From the NCBI GenBank assembly GCA_035550515.1, contig DASZOZ010000039.1:132933-196932 (forward strand): a DNA stretch of 64,000 bases, given 5' to 3'. Below, piece after piece: positions 32,718 through 40,586 of the stretch. Position 1 is the first letter of the stretch. The number at the start of each line of letters is the position of its first letter. Under the pieces are notes generated by a model that was given only the letters and a program-made list of their open reading frames with translations, was not told where the DNA came from and did not search any database. The translations under genes were made by a program, and so were the position numbers. The DNA comes from DATARH01 sp035550515 (GTDB taxonomy: Bacteria > Pseudomonadota > Alphaproteobacteria > ATCC43930 > CGMCC-115725).

Positions 32718-32764
32718 GCGCCCTCCGTCCGGCGCGCCGGGCGGAGGGCGCCTCCGCGCGTTTT
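32718..32764. terminator. Terminator between the MFS gene and the convergent small gene
   Basis: Stem GCGCCCTCCG/CGGAGGGCGC (32718-32727 and 32742-32751) with an inner CCGGCG/CGCCGG extension, then GCGCGTTTT on the plus strand. It sits between two converging genes and can serve both directions. Confidence 0.75.
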
Positions 32765-32772
32765 GTCGCCGG

Positions 32773-32991
32773 TTATTCGCAGACCTTGGTGGTCTTCATC
32801 GCGGTCTCGGCCTCGGTGCGGGTGCGATACATCCCGTCTGGGCCGATCACCGTCATTTCCTTGGTCACTGGGCGCTGGTCGACGATCTTGCAGTGCTTGT
32901 CCGGGCCCTGGACGATGTAGAAGTCAGCAAACGCCGCCGGCGCCGCGATGCCGACGAGCGTCGCAGCAAGCACCAGAGTTTTGATCTGCAT
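32773..32991 (-). CDS. Small exported protein
   Basis: A 72-residue precursor with a signal peptide MQIKTLVLAATLVGIAAPAA and cleavage probably at AFA-DF. The mature part of about 49 residues has two cysteines (KHCKIV and the second-last residue in TTKVCE) that could pair. The start ATG 32991 has AGGAG at good distance. Resembles short periplasmic proteins of unknown function from Bradyrhizobium-like bacteria. It marks the end of the high-GC backbone; the next genes belong to the lower-GC island. Confidence 0.75.
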   Translation of the reverse strand: MQIKTLVLAATLVGIAAPAAFADFYIVQGPDKHCKIVDQRPVTKEMTVIGPDGMYRTRTEAETAMKTTKVCE

Positions 32992-33184
32992 CGGGTTCTC
33001 TCCTAGATCAACTGTACCGAAGAAACAGAAAACAAGAACAAACAGTTCCTCATCAATTGGAGAGCCGCGGCGGATCAATTATCGGTCGAATGGGAGAAGC
33101 ATAATTTCACTTTGACAATTTTGCTGGTGATTGGCGATATGAGCAGTTTCTATTGGGCAACAACCGGCAACTTCTGGTGCTGAC

Positions 33185-33319
33185 TCAGTTTGAAATCGTC
33201 CGTTTGGACGGCCCTCTGCTCGCCAGATACACACCGCTGGAGATCAGAGTGATGGCGATCCACCCCGGTATAGTCGGCCACTCGCCAAGCAGGGGGATTG
33301 CGAACAGAGGGATAGCGCA
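33185..33319 (-). pseudogene. Remnant of an EamA (DMT) transporter C-terminus
   Basis: About 44 codons read IPLFAIPLLGEWPTIPGWIA and ITLISSGVYLASRG, which match the last two membrane segments of the intact EamA gene at 40.6-41.5 kb (AIPILGEWPATSDWFAMLL, SAGVYIASGG). The rest of the gene is missing. It lies directly downstream of the methyltransferase gene on the same strand and is the most diverged of three copies in the window. Confidence 0.7.
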
Positions 33320-33323
33320 GGAA

Positions 33324-34016
33324 CTAACGCCCCGAACCAAACCGAACCGACATCTCCAGGCCCCCACTGAAGGGCAGCGTCATCGTCAAAAAGCGCTGCG
33401 CCGGGTCATTGATGAAGGCGAAGTAGTCGGCATATCCCTGCCGATCTACCTCCGTGTTATCACAAACCACCACCGCCCTCGGCCGCAGATGGGGAGCGAC
33501 AAGTTCGAGGGCCGGTCGCGCCATCGGTAGCCAGACATCGAACAACATGAAATCGACCGGCCCCTCGATCTGACGAAGCGTCTTCCGTAGATCGCCCTCT
33601 CGCAGATCGATGAAACTGCTCAGACCCGCTTCGTCGAAATGCGCTCGTGCGGTACGAGCCTTCTCGGGCTCGTATTCCGTTCCGATCACCACACCGCTGC
33701 CGCCGGTAGCTCGTACATTGTCGCGTACGGCAGCAGCCAAATAGAGCGTCGAGACGCCATATGAGGTGCCCATCTCGACGACCCGTCGGGCGTCAATGGT
33801 GCGGCAGAGTTGGTAGCAGAACTCCGCCTTGTCACGGTCGAGTGCATAGAGCTTATCGGCTAGGAATGTTTTGGTCAGAGCGGCTTGTTCCTCGGGCGCA
33901 CGACCTGCCCGGTCCCGCTCGGCGCGATGCTCGCGGATCGCGGATGTCTGGGCCTCGCTGCGTTCGTGCAACCGATCCAGCAGACGCTCCAGCTTCGGAT
34001 CATTGAGGATCGTCAT
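33324..34016 (-). CDS. Class I SAM-dependent methyltransferase
   Basis: A 230-residue protein with the SAM-binding motif I VVEMGTSYGVSTLYLAAAV and the acidic post-I loop GTEYEP. DFMLFDVWLPMARPALEL and AVVVCDN follow, as in the catechol O-methyltransferase-like family 3. The substrate is not known. The first 45 residues are a helical, charged leader. It lies in the accessory island next to GNAT and GST genes on the same strand; the neighbours look like independently acquired resistance or modification genes. Confidence 0.82.
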   Translation of the reverse strand: MTILNDPKLERLLDRLHERSEAQTSAIREHRAERDRAGRAPEEQAALTKTFLADKLYALDRDKAEFCYQLCRTIDARRVVEMGTSYGVSTLYLAAAVRDNVRATGGSGVVIGTEYEPEKARTARAHFDEAGLSSFIDLREGDLRKTLRQIEGPVDFMLFDVWLPMARPALELVAPHLRPRAVVVCDNTEVDRQGYADYFAFINDPAQRFLTMTLPFSGGLEMSVRFGSGR

Positions 34017-34075
34017 TCTGGTTCCCCCGGAAAATCGTGCGTGCGATTGCCTTACTCATGTAATGCGATTGCCTT

Positions 34076-34597
34076 CTATCCAAGGGCTTTTTCAAAATAA
34101 TATCGGCGAATACCAGAGCCGATGGTCTTATTGCTCGCCACGTCGGCGGTCTCTTCGCCCAGAAGTCTGTATCCAGCCTCCTTGTAGAGCGCGAGCGCGG
34201 CTTCCTGGACTTCCGATGTGCTGAGCACGAGGCGCGAGACTCCCTGACGGCGGCATTCATTTTCTGCCGATTGGAGCATCTGCCGAGCGATACCCTGTCG
34301 TCGAGCCGAAGGATCGACATACATGCGGCGCAACTCCATCGCGCCATCCGACGTTCCTTCCAACCCGAACATGCCAATCACCTTGTCGTCCTTGACGGCG
34401 ACCCAAAAGCTTCCGGCACAGTCGCCGTAGTAGGCCGTGATGCGGTCGATCTCTTCTGCGAGGGCGCGCTCGATATAGGCGTCGAATGCGTCGCGGAGGT
34501 GCGGCGGGGCGAGGAGCCTATTGACGGTGATGAATAGCTCGTGGACCTGACCGGCGTCTCGCTCGGAGAACGGGCGGATGGTCATTTGTGTGATCAT
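34076..34597 (-). CDS. GNAT-family N-acetyltransferase
   Basis: A 173-residue acetyltransferase of the single GNAT-domain type: TIRPFSERDAGQVHELF start, the acetyl-CoA loop RRQGIARQMLQSAE, and the C-terminal ALYKEAGYRLLGEE. I start at ATG 34597 (MITQMTIRP), since the longer frame up to 34732 overlaps the GST gene. The substrate is unknown; the family includes antibiotic, polyamine and protein acetylases. Confidence 0.85.
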   Translation of the reverse strand: MITQMTIRPFSERDAGQVHELFITVNRLLAPPHLRDAFDAYIERALAEEIDRITAYYGDCAGSFWVAVKDDKVIGMFGLEGTSDGAMELRRMYVDPSARRQGIARQMLQSAENECRRQGVSRLVLSTSEVQEAALALYKEAGYRLLGEETADVASNKTIGSGIRRYYFEKALG

Positions 34598-34650
34598 ATT
34601 TCCATCCCCGAGCAGCTTCAGCAGGTAAATCGGCGTGCGCGCCGCGCGTA

Positions 34651-35310
34651 TCAAGCTGTGCTTGAGGGCATTCCTCGCGCGCCGGGATCGGAGTCCTTGA
34701 GGCTCTTTCGCTCGCGTATGACCTCCCACCACGCGGATAACCTGGGGTAGCGGGCCAAAGCTTCCGCGCCTTCCGGCGCTGCTGTGAAATAGGCCATCAT
34801 GGGTGCTAGATGAAAATCGGCGAGCGACCAGCTTTTCCCCCCGGCGATGGGGCTGTCGCCGCGAGCGATTGCTTCAAGCGCATCGAGGACGCGGAGCGAA
34901 CGCTCAAGACCAGCGCGGATCAGGGCTTCGTCGGGCGTCCGCCCCCTGAAGCGCGCGAACACCCGTTCGCCTGCGACCTGCCGCACCATCGACGTATAAC
35001 CATAGGAGTCGATGATCGAGATGATTTGCGCCATCCGAGCGCGGTGACGTGGTTCGGCTGGCTGCAAGACCCGGCCTGGGAAAGCCTCGTCGATATATCG
35101 CGTTATGGCCTCGGTCTCATAGAGCACGAAATCCCCGTCTACGAGGGTCGGAACACGTCCGAACGGGTGCAAGTCGAGATATTCCGGCGGCACATCCGGC
35201 AGAAACGGATCGACTTCGAGATGCGCGTAGGCCAGCCCTTTTTCGGTCAGCACGATACGAGCTACTCGGACGTAGACGCTGAACCGAAAGCCATAAAGGG
35301 CGAGTGTCAT
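34651..35310 (-). CDS. Glutathione S-transferase family protein
   Basis: A 219-residue GST with an N-terminal thioredoxin-like domain (MTLALYGFRFSVYVRVARIV, then HPFGRVPTLVDGDFVLYETE with the cis-proline and glutathione-contacting E-T pair) and an all-helical C-terminal domain with SLADFHLAPMMAY. It probably conjugates or reduces electrophiles with glutathione. The gene is 53 bp upstream of the GNAT gene on the same strand. Confidence 0.87.
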   Translation of the reverse strand: MTLALYGFRFSVYVRVARIVLTEKGLAYAHLEVDPFLPDVPPEYLDLHPFGRVPTLVDGDFVLYETEAITRYIDEAFPGRVLQPAEPRHRARMAQIISIIDSYGYTSMVRQVAGERVFARFRGRTPDEALIRAGLERSLRVLDALEAIARGDSPIAGGKSWSLADFHLAPMMAYFTAAPEGAEALARYPRLSAWWEVIRERKSLKDSDPGARGMPSSTA

Positions 35311-35395
35311 TTGCGGCTACTCCGGTAGTCTCAGAGCTACAGATACCGAAGACGTATCGTATCTGTTTTTCCAGCGATCTCCTCTAAATAGTCTC

Positions 35396-35665
35396 ATGAC
35401 GAGCAGCCGATCTGCCCTTGATTGGGGCGACCCCCACGCAATCACGATTTTCAATCCCGGAGATCGGGACCGCTACCATGATCTACTCTGGGGCACGTCC
35501 GAGGCGATCACGATGTTCAATGCGGGGGACCGAGACGATTATCGTGATCTCCTATGGGGAGGCCCACCGAAGGCTACCGCCGCCGCCTCTTCGGCTTCTG
35601 CGGGACCGGAGTTGGAGGTGCAGGAGGTAGACGAGCCTCAACCTGTGCCGACACCTGAGCGGTAA
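35396..35665 (+). CDS. Hypothetical protein with two 24-residue repeats
   Basis: An 89-residue frame in which a block of 24 residues occurs twice in tandem (about residues 10-33 and 33-55). Each block reads AIT.FN.GDRD.Y.DLLWG. The nucleotide copies differ mostly at third positions, which argues that the peptide is under selection. The tail is Ala/Pro/Glu-rich. No signal peptide. It overlaps the convergent zinc-ribbon gene by about 90 bp at the 3' ends, so one of the tails may be wrong. No clear ribosome site. I do not recognise the family. Confidence 0.5.
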   Translation: MTSSRSALDWGDPHAITIFNPGDRDRYHDLLWGTSEAITMFNAGDRDDYRDLLWGGPPKATAAASSASAGPELEVQEVDEPQPVPTPER

Positions 35666-35852
35666 GCTCCGCCGTGATGTCGCGCACAAGCTGAGTTTTC
35701 CAGGCCATCGGATCGACGCTAATACTGAGTAGGTTGTGGCATCCGGGGCACACAAGCCCGAGTCCGGTCCAGGTCTCGATCTTGGTGGTGATCGGGATAG
35801 CCTCGCCGACGATCTCGATGATCGGCTCATCGCAATGAGGACACTTCGCCAT
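35574..35852 (-). CDS. Small zinc-ribbon protein
   Basis: A 92-residue protein with an N-terminal zinc ribbon formed by MAKCPHCDEP and LVCPGCHNLL (two CxxC pairs about 30 residues apart) and a C-terminal, Pro-rich, basic tail ending PKRRRR. The start ATG 35852 gives MAKCPHCD. Such proteins often bind nucleic acid, but no function can be assigned. It begins 5 bp after the transposase stop, on the same strand, and its 3' end overlaps a convergent reading frame. Confidence 0.65.
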   Translation of the reverse strand: MAKCPHCDEPIIEIVGEAIPITTKIETWTGLGLVCPGCHNLLSISVDPMAWKTQLVRDITAELTAQVSAQVEARLPPAPPTPVPQKPKRRRR

Positions 35853-35856
35853 AATT

Positions 35857-36837
35857 TCACCTATTCGTAGGCTGTGATTTCGGTTGGCGTGGTCCATAGG
35901 GACCGCGCTTCTTCGGTGGCTCGGCATGGGCGTCCATGAGGGCCACGATGTCCTCCATAGACCACAGACGATCCGAGATACCTGCCGCCATCGCCGGGGA
36001 GACCCGAAGCGTCTTGTGGATGCGAACGAAGTTGTAGAAGACGAAGTAGAGAGCCAGCATGTAGCAGTGGTTCTCGACCCGCTTGCTGAACCCGTTGGTC
36101 TTGCGAGTGTACCTCCGCATACTCATGCGCATCGTCAGATTATGACGCTCGGTAAGGCTCGTCGAAATGTACCGGGGGTCGGGGCTCCCGGTTATGACGA
36201 TCTTCTTGATGAACGGCTCGTCATCAGCGCCCGAAGACTTGTTGGCCTCCACGGGTACTCCGCTCGGGAACGAGACAACAGCCGAACCGCCATTGGGTTG
36301 ATCGGCGTCCTGGTCCTCGCCTTTGCTGCGAGGCCGGTTCTTCACCTTCTTCATCAGCATCGCGTAGTCCACGTCTGCGCCGAACGCTTCCTCGACAGCT
36401 TCCAGGTAGGGTCTATGTCCATCCGTGGTTAGCTGGACGCGCTGATTGCCGATCCGGGCGCGTGCATCGGCCATCAGCGCCCGCGCAAACGGAGCATCAC
36501 GACCACCGACTACAAAGCTCACAATAAGCTTGGTGTCCGGGTCGAAGGCAGTCCACGTCCAGATGCTCCCGTAGGCGAGGTCCTGGCGCAGAGCGTCGGC
36601 CTTGTTCCGGTCTTTGGCATAGCAGAACGACCAGATTTCGTCGCACTCGATGCGCTCGCAGTTGAGGCCGCGCACTGTCTGGTCGTGGAATGTTGCGCAG
36701 ACCTCCCCTGCCTCATGCAGCACGCGATAGACTGTGTTGATACTGACATCGCTGATGCGGGAGGTTGCCCGCAACGAGTTCCCCTCGCACAGCAGGGACA
36801 GGATCAGCTTACGCAGTTGTGGGGGCAACTTTCTCAT
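35857..36837 (-). CDS. IS1-like family transposase (lone)
   Basis: A 326-residue transposase-like protein: an N-terminal helix-turn-helix (LLCEGNSLRATSRISDVSIN), then CDEIWSFCYAKDRN, WTWTAFDPDTKLIVSFVVGG and VQLTTDGHRPYLEAVEEAFG giving the DDE-type acidic residues, and NHCYMLALYFVFYNFVRIHK near the end. I start at ATG 36837 (MRKLPPQLRK). I could not find terminal inverted repeats; this group often occurs as single copies without ends, so it may be immobile. It may have helped assemble the island. Confidence 0.8.
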   Translation of the reverse strand: MRKLPPQLRKLILSLLCEGNSLRATSRISDVSINTVYRVLHEAGEVCATFHDQTVRGLNCERIECDEIWSFCYAKDRNKADALRQDLAYGSIWTWTAFDPDTKLIVSFVVGGRDAPFARALMADARARIGNQRVQLTTDGHRPYLEAVEEAFGADVDYAMLMKKVKNRPRSKGEDQDADQPNGGSAVVSFPSGVPVEANKSSGADDEPFIKKIVITGSPDPRYISTSLTERHNLTMRMSMRRYTRKTNGFSKRVENHCYMLALYFVFYNFVRIHKTLRVSPAMAAGISDRLWSMEDIVALMDAHAEPPKKRGPYGPRQPKSQPTNR

Positions 36838-36951
36838 AGCGCAGTCCACCGTACGGAAACTACTGCTTACCGTCAAGCAGTTTTGCAGCAACCTGTCGCA
36901 CCCATCAGGACAGGTGGGCTCGCTGCACGGCGCGAATGGGCGCGTGGGCAC

Positions 36952-37257
36952 TGGTTAGCTACCCATGCGGGTGCCGGTAAGCTGCCGCGATTTGGTTGGG
37001 GGTGGCCGCGCAGAGAGCGCAAGCAGCGGCGGCACAGGAAGCCCGCGCGGGCTTCCCAAGACCACCAGCGCACCTCTCTTGCTCCCGTCTTGCGTGCCGA
37101 AGGCGCAAAAAGTCAGACCTATCAAAGGTCTAACGAAAGCCTTGACGGCGGCTCGGAAGTACGCAGAATCAGGGCTGTCGAGACGCTGATTTCTGCGCCC
37201 TCTTGGGCTGTGGAAGACGGGGCAGCCGGGGCAACCGCTCCGGCTGTTTTCGTTTCT
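36952..37257 (+). other. Structured non-coding stretch with several hairpins and a terminator
   Basis: No convincing gene. It holds a perfect 20-bp palindrome GGAAGCCCGCGCGGGCTTCC (37037-37056), a hairpin AGACCT-ATCAA-AGGTCT near 37113-37129, a bulged stem CGCAGAATCAG/CTGATTTCTGCG near 37161-37197, and last a terminator (CAGCCGG...CCGGCTG, TTTTCGTTT, 37223-37257) oriented for plus-strand transcription. Together they could be a small RNA of 150-250 nt; I do not recognise a known family. Confidence 0.4.
37223..37257 (+). terminator. Intrinsic terminator candidate
   Basis: Stem CAGCCGG (37223-37229) and CCGGCTG (37240-37246) followed by TTTTCGTTTCT on the plus strand. No annotated plus-strand gene lies before it, which supports a non-coding transcript upstream. 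Confidence 0.6.
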
Positions 37258-37260
37258 AGC

Positions 37261-37764
37261 TCATCGGGCCGGCCCTCCTGCGGGGTGCCAGGACAGGCCG
37301 TCGCCGGGGTTTCTGACCAGCCCGTCATCCCTCAGCCGCTTTAAGTAGGTGGAGATGCTCGGCGGCGGGACCGCGACGTTATACGTGTTCTTGATCCACT
37401 GCTCGATCTGGTTCCGCATCACGCCCCGAGCGCCGATGGCGCGGACAGCATCGAGAACCATTTCCTTGTGCGTCCGGTACGACGGTTCTGGCTCCGCTTC
37501 CCCTGCCTCGTCCTCGTCCGCCTCGGGTGGTTCCGGTTCGGCTTTGCGGTCATGGCCATTGAGCGTCGGTGAAGTCTGGCCGGACAACCTTTGCCAAACC
37601 CGCTTTGCAATTTCGAGTTCGGCCAGTTGAGCATCAAACTTCTTCATGTCGGCGTCGAACGCCGCCTTGTCGGCATCGAATTGCGTCTGTCGTTCGGCCT
37701 TCTGGCGCACGATGTTCTCGCGCTCGGTACGGAGAACGTCGAGGGGGAGCGGGTCTGCCGTCAT
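37261..37764 (-). CDS. Hypothetical protein: coiled coil plus winged-helix-like C-terminus
   Basis: A 167-residue protein. Residues of about 10-60 are a charged heptad-like helix (LRTERENIVRQKAERQTQF and following DADKAAFDADMKKFDAQLAE), residues 70-100 are an acidic linker rich in Glu and Pro, and the end (HKEMVLDAVRAIGARGVMRN, STYLKRLRDDGLVRNPGDG) reads as a winged helix-turn-helix. It could be a DNA-binding or oligomeric regulator. Start ATG 37764 (MTADPLPLDVL). Location: accessory island. Confidence 0.6.
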   Translation of the reverse strand: MTADPLPLDVLRTERENIVRQKAERQTQFDADKAAFDADMKKFDAQLAELEIAKRVWQRLSGQTSPTLNGHDRKAEPEPPEADEDEAGEAEPEPSYRTHKEMVLDAVRAIGARGVMRNQIEQWIKNTYNVAVPPPSISTYLKRLRDDGLVRNPGDGLSWHPAGGPAR

Positions 37765-38075
37765 GGCGCGGCCATATACCAAGGAGAAGGACCAAGTTGC
37801 AAGACTCAATTCACTACGCAGCTACAAAAACTTATCAAGAAGTCTCCGTCAGTATTATATGTTCCCTTTTGAGTTCTCGTGATATTCGTGTATAGTATAT
37901 TAAAGAATGATTTTCGGATCGACCCGCCTGCACACAAGTATGGTCTGAGTTTTAACGGGAACCACTGACCAATTAAATCCCTAATCGACCCAGCGAGAAC
38001 CGACGCATAGTTGGTGGCCGACAGCCGCAGCCGATACCGTTGCCCGTAGGCCAGACGGCGCGTCTCCGGCTAGCG
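37765..38075. other. AT-rich intergenic stretch
   Basis: About 310 bp without a gene. The part at 37810-37960 is markedly AT-rich for this genome and contains TATA-like runs (GTATAGTATATTAAAG near 37890), so it may hold promoters for the winged-helix gene (minus). I see no repeat or known RNA in it. Confidence 0.35.
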
Positions 38076-39065
38076 TTAGTTCCTCGCCCCGAGCCATTCG
38101 AGTGTAGTGCCGTGCGGGTCCGTCCAGGCAACCGGCGAACCGTTCACCGACAACAGATATTGCCCCGGCATACTGGCCTCACCGGCTCGACCCGCAATCT
38201 GCGGCAGTAAGCGCGGGTTCTCATTGGAGACCCAATAGTCGCACAAGGCCATCGCGCGTTCGCCGAACGCCTCGCGCTCCGACCGCTCCGGGATATAGGC
38301 GAGAACCGCCGTGTGGAAGATCACGAGCGTCGCATCCTGCGGGGCGTCAGCGCAGAGATGAGCAAGGCCGTCACCGCGTAGATCGCCATGCTCAATTCGC
38401 GGTCGGCAGGCCGCTGCGATTTTCAATGCCTTCCGCAGATTGGCGCGTCGCTGTGTTTGCTCGGGCCAGACCAAGGTCGCCAGCCAATCGGCTTGTACAG
38501 AGTCGGACGCATCCAGTGGGTTGAGGTCGAGGCCAGCCCGCCAGACGATCTTCGGAAGCGAGGTGGGGATCGGGGTCGCCGCGTTGATCGCGCAGGCGAA
38601 GACGGGTGGGGATGATCCCACCGTGTCCGGGCGGATGATGTGGCCGGCATAATCATAGGCGTAGAAATCGGGGAGGAGACAGAGCCCGGCGGATGCACCA
38701 ACCTCAATCAGCGCGAGCGGTTGCGGTAGCTGCGCGAGAACCGGCAACAGCGTCGCACATCGTGCCGGTTCGTTCGTCTGCGTCGAATGCGTCAGCACGA
38801 CGGAGCGGACAGCATCAAGGTTCGCAAGCAGATTTTCACGAAAATCCGGCCAGCCAGTCGCCAGTCCGCACACATGGCGAACGGACGCCAATAGGAGATT
38901 GGGTTGCCATTTGTCGGGCGGCAATGTCGCCAAGAAGGAGAGCGTTTCCCTGTTATCCGCGACCCCATGCGAGATCGCCTCGTAGAGCGGCGACCGACCG
39001 CGAAATTCCTCATCCGCGAAGCGCCTGTAGAGCGCCGATAACCGCGAAAGCACGTCCCCGGTCAT
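38076..39065 (-). CDS. DUF2332 family protein
   Basis: A 329-residue protein with the DUF2332 N-terminal pattern: LYRRFADEEFRGRSPLYEAI, LPPDKWQPNLLLASVRHVCG, then PLALIEVGASAGLCLLPD, which resembles a SAM-binding motif I, and TLVIFHTAVLAYI. The family function is not established, although the fold resembles a class I methyltransferase. Its stop codon is followed by CGCTAGCCGGAGACGCGCCG. It directly adjoins an EamA fragment upstream. Confidence 0.8.
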   Translation of the reverse strand: MTGDVLSRLSALYRRFADEEFRGRSPLYEAISHGVADNRETLSFLATLPPDKWQPNLLLASVRHVCGLATGWPDFRENLLANLDAVRSVVLTHSTQTNEPARCATLLPVLAQLPQPLALIEVGASAGLCLLPDFYAYDYAGHIIRPDTVGSSPPVFACAINAATPIPTSLPKIVWRAGLDLNPLDASDSVQADWLATLVWPEQTQRRANLRKALKIAAACRPRIEHGDLRGDGLAHLCADAPQDATLVIFHTAVLAYIPERSEREAFGERAMALCDYWVSNENPRLLPQIAGRAGEASMPGQYLLSVNGSPVAWTDPHGTTLEWLGARN

Positions 39066-39315
39066 CTTGCACTCCTATGGGCCACGAGAACTGTCAAGGT
39101 CCCTCTGCCTCCACTTGCAATGTAGACACCAGCCGAAATCAGAAGCATTGCGAACCAGTCACTGGTCACTGGCCATTCGCGTAGGACAGGAATCGCCAAG
39201 ATCGCGGTTATCGCGGGGGCGAGGGCTGCGAATGCTGAGCCGCTCGATGCACCACGTACACCGGCACGTAAGTGATTAGTGAGCCGATTGACCACTACAA
39301 GGCCGCAAACGCCAC
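39066..39315 (-). pseudogene. Partial copy of the EamA transporter gene (3' end, with internal deletion)
   Basis: The final 60 codons (SAFAALAPAITAILAIPVL, EWPVTSDWFAMLLISAGVYI) are nearly identical to the intact EamA gene at 40.6-41.5 kb, also at DNA level. Just upstream, in another frame, GSLITYVPVY of the same transporter can be read, so about 40 codons between the two were lost and the frame was broken. It has no start. It abuts the DUF2332 start codon. Confidence 0.8.
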
Positions 39316-39340
39316 AAGACAATTTTAGGGCCACAAAATC

Positions 39341-39398
39341 TGATCCAAGTGTGATTTGAGGCCGCTATCGGGTGGCGGATCAAATCACATTGGCATCA
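39341..39398. repeat. Long imperfect inverted repeat
   Basis: Arms TGATCCAAGTGTGATTTGA and TCAAATCACATTGGCATCA pair with single-base bulges around a GC-rich loop that itself pairs (CCGC/GCGG). It lies between the EamA fragment and the phosphatase gene. It may be a terminator without T-tract or an element end. Confidence 0.6.
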
Positions 39399-39469
39399 GC
39401 TTCGGAGCCATTGCCGGATCAGCCAGTTGCCTGATTGAAGTTCAGTGCTTGCGGTTTGAGAACGACCAA

Positions 39470-40336
39470 TCACCTGCCTTTCGACGCGCCGTCCGAGGTC
39501 CGAATGGAGTTATAGATCATGTCCGGGCCGAGTCCTTCGCCCGTGGGCCAGCAAACCGCACCAAAGTCGTTGATGGCGACCTGACCGAACATGCTGTCGT
39601 CGAGCGAGTCTATTTGGGAGCGAACGTCTATGGTCCCGGTCAATCCGTCGTCAAACTCGACGTGCAGCATGAATCCCGGCAGAGCGGAGACCCGATAGAT
39701 TCGCGGCATGTTGAGACCGACCTGAACTTCTATCTCCTCGATTTTGCCGTCCGAGAGCCGGAATATTCGATCCTGTGGGATTGGCAGGGCCAGTGAGAGT
39801 GAGCGCGGCATGGCCGCGTAAAGCCCCCGTAGAACGCGAGCTACGATCCCGTGGGTGACGACAATCAGCGCCGGATGGTCGGCTATTTCAGACAACCAGC
39901 CAGCAAGGCGGCTTTCAAATGCCAAATAATTTTCGCCGTCCGGTGCGCAGAAGCACCAGTTATGTCGTCCATCCCCGTCAAAGGTGCCCGGTGTGAGCGC
40001 AACAATCTCAGCCTGACTAAGTCCCTCCCATCCACCGATTGAGACCTCGCACAGCCGCTCGTCAAGCCGAACAGGCGGAACTGTTTCATCAAAACACTCG
40101 CGGATGATCTCAGCGGTGCGGCTGGCGCGCGGCTGCGGACTTGAAACGATCTCGACCGAATGTGCTTCGAGCAACGTATTTAGCCGACGCCCAATCGATT
40201 GCGCCTGAGCAGTACCCCGTTCGGTCAGCGGTGAGTCACGCCGTCCGTGATAGCGCTGTTCGAGATTCGCAACCGTTTCACCATGACGGACGAGCATCAT
40301 CGTCACATCCTCCGTCTGCTGTTCCGCTATGGTCAT
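39470..40336 (-). CDS. Histidine phosphatase fused to a DUF2442 domain
   Basis: A 288-residue protein. Residues 12-200 form a phosphoglycerate-mutase-like phosphatase: MMLVRHGETVANLEQRYHGR holds the phospho-accepting RHG histidine, and VVTHGIVARVLRGL the second one. From about residue 210 (MPRIYRVSALPGFMLHVEFD, then GAVCWPTGEGLGPDMIYNS) the sequence is a DUF2442 domain, normally a small stand-alone protein. The internal methionine at that junction suggests a fusion of two genes. Start ATG 40336. The MOSC fragment lies 24 bp upstream. Confidence 0.8.
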   Translation of the reverse strand: MTIAEQQTEDVTMMLVRHGETVANLEQRYHGRRDSPLTERGTAQAQSIGRRLNTLLEAHSVEIVSSPQPRASRTAEIIRECFDETVPPVRLDERLCEVSIGGWEGLSQAEIVALTPGTFDGDGRHNWCFCAPDGENYLAFESRLAGWLSEIADHPALIVVTHGIVARVLRGLYAAMPRSLSLALPIPQDRIFRLSDGKIEEIEVQVGLNMPRIYRVSALPGFMLHVEFDDGLTGTIDVRSQIDSLDDSMFGQVAINDFGAVCWPTGEGLGPDMIYNSIRTSDGASKGR

Positions 40337-40360
40337 TAGGTCTCAGCCGAAGCCGGAAGG

Positions 40361-40513
40361 TCAACACGCTGCGTGGTCTCGTATCCGGTAGAAGGCGTAT
40401 TGCCGATCTCCGTCAATGCCCGACCAGCGCAGGATGGCCGAGGCCAGCGTCTCGCCCCCGATTGACTTGACTGGATGCGGATAGATCGCCTTGACCCTGC
40501 CGAGATGATCCAT
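40361..40513 (-). pseudogene. MOSC-domain protein, N-terminal fragment
   Basis: Fifty codons beginning MDHLGRVKAIYPHPVKSIGG and continuing ETLASAILRWSGIDGDRQYA match the N-terminal beta-barrel domain of MOSC molybdenum-sulfurtransferase-type proteins (normally over 200 residues). The frame stops after FYRIRDHAAC. A good GGGAGGG ribosome site precedes the ATG, so a short peptide may still be made. The rest of the gene was lost at about 40370, next to the phosphatase gene. Confidence 0.7.
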
Positions 40514-40586
40514 TGCTACCCTCCCGGTTCACCGTCGTTTTTTGGTGGCCATTCGGTCGCTGGCTTGACCGAGACATCTAAACCGA

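Noticed and set aside
35396..35665. Graspetide or other RiPP precursor
   Set aside because: The two repeats are suggestive, but no ATP-grasp, radical SAM, YcaO or protease gene is adjacent, and no known core motif is visible.
36838..36960. Terminal inverted repeat of the IS1-like element
   Set aside because: A small hairpin CTGCTT/AAGCAG lies near 36870, but no matching repeat is seen at the other end of the gene and no target duplication was found.
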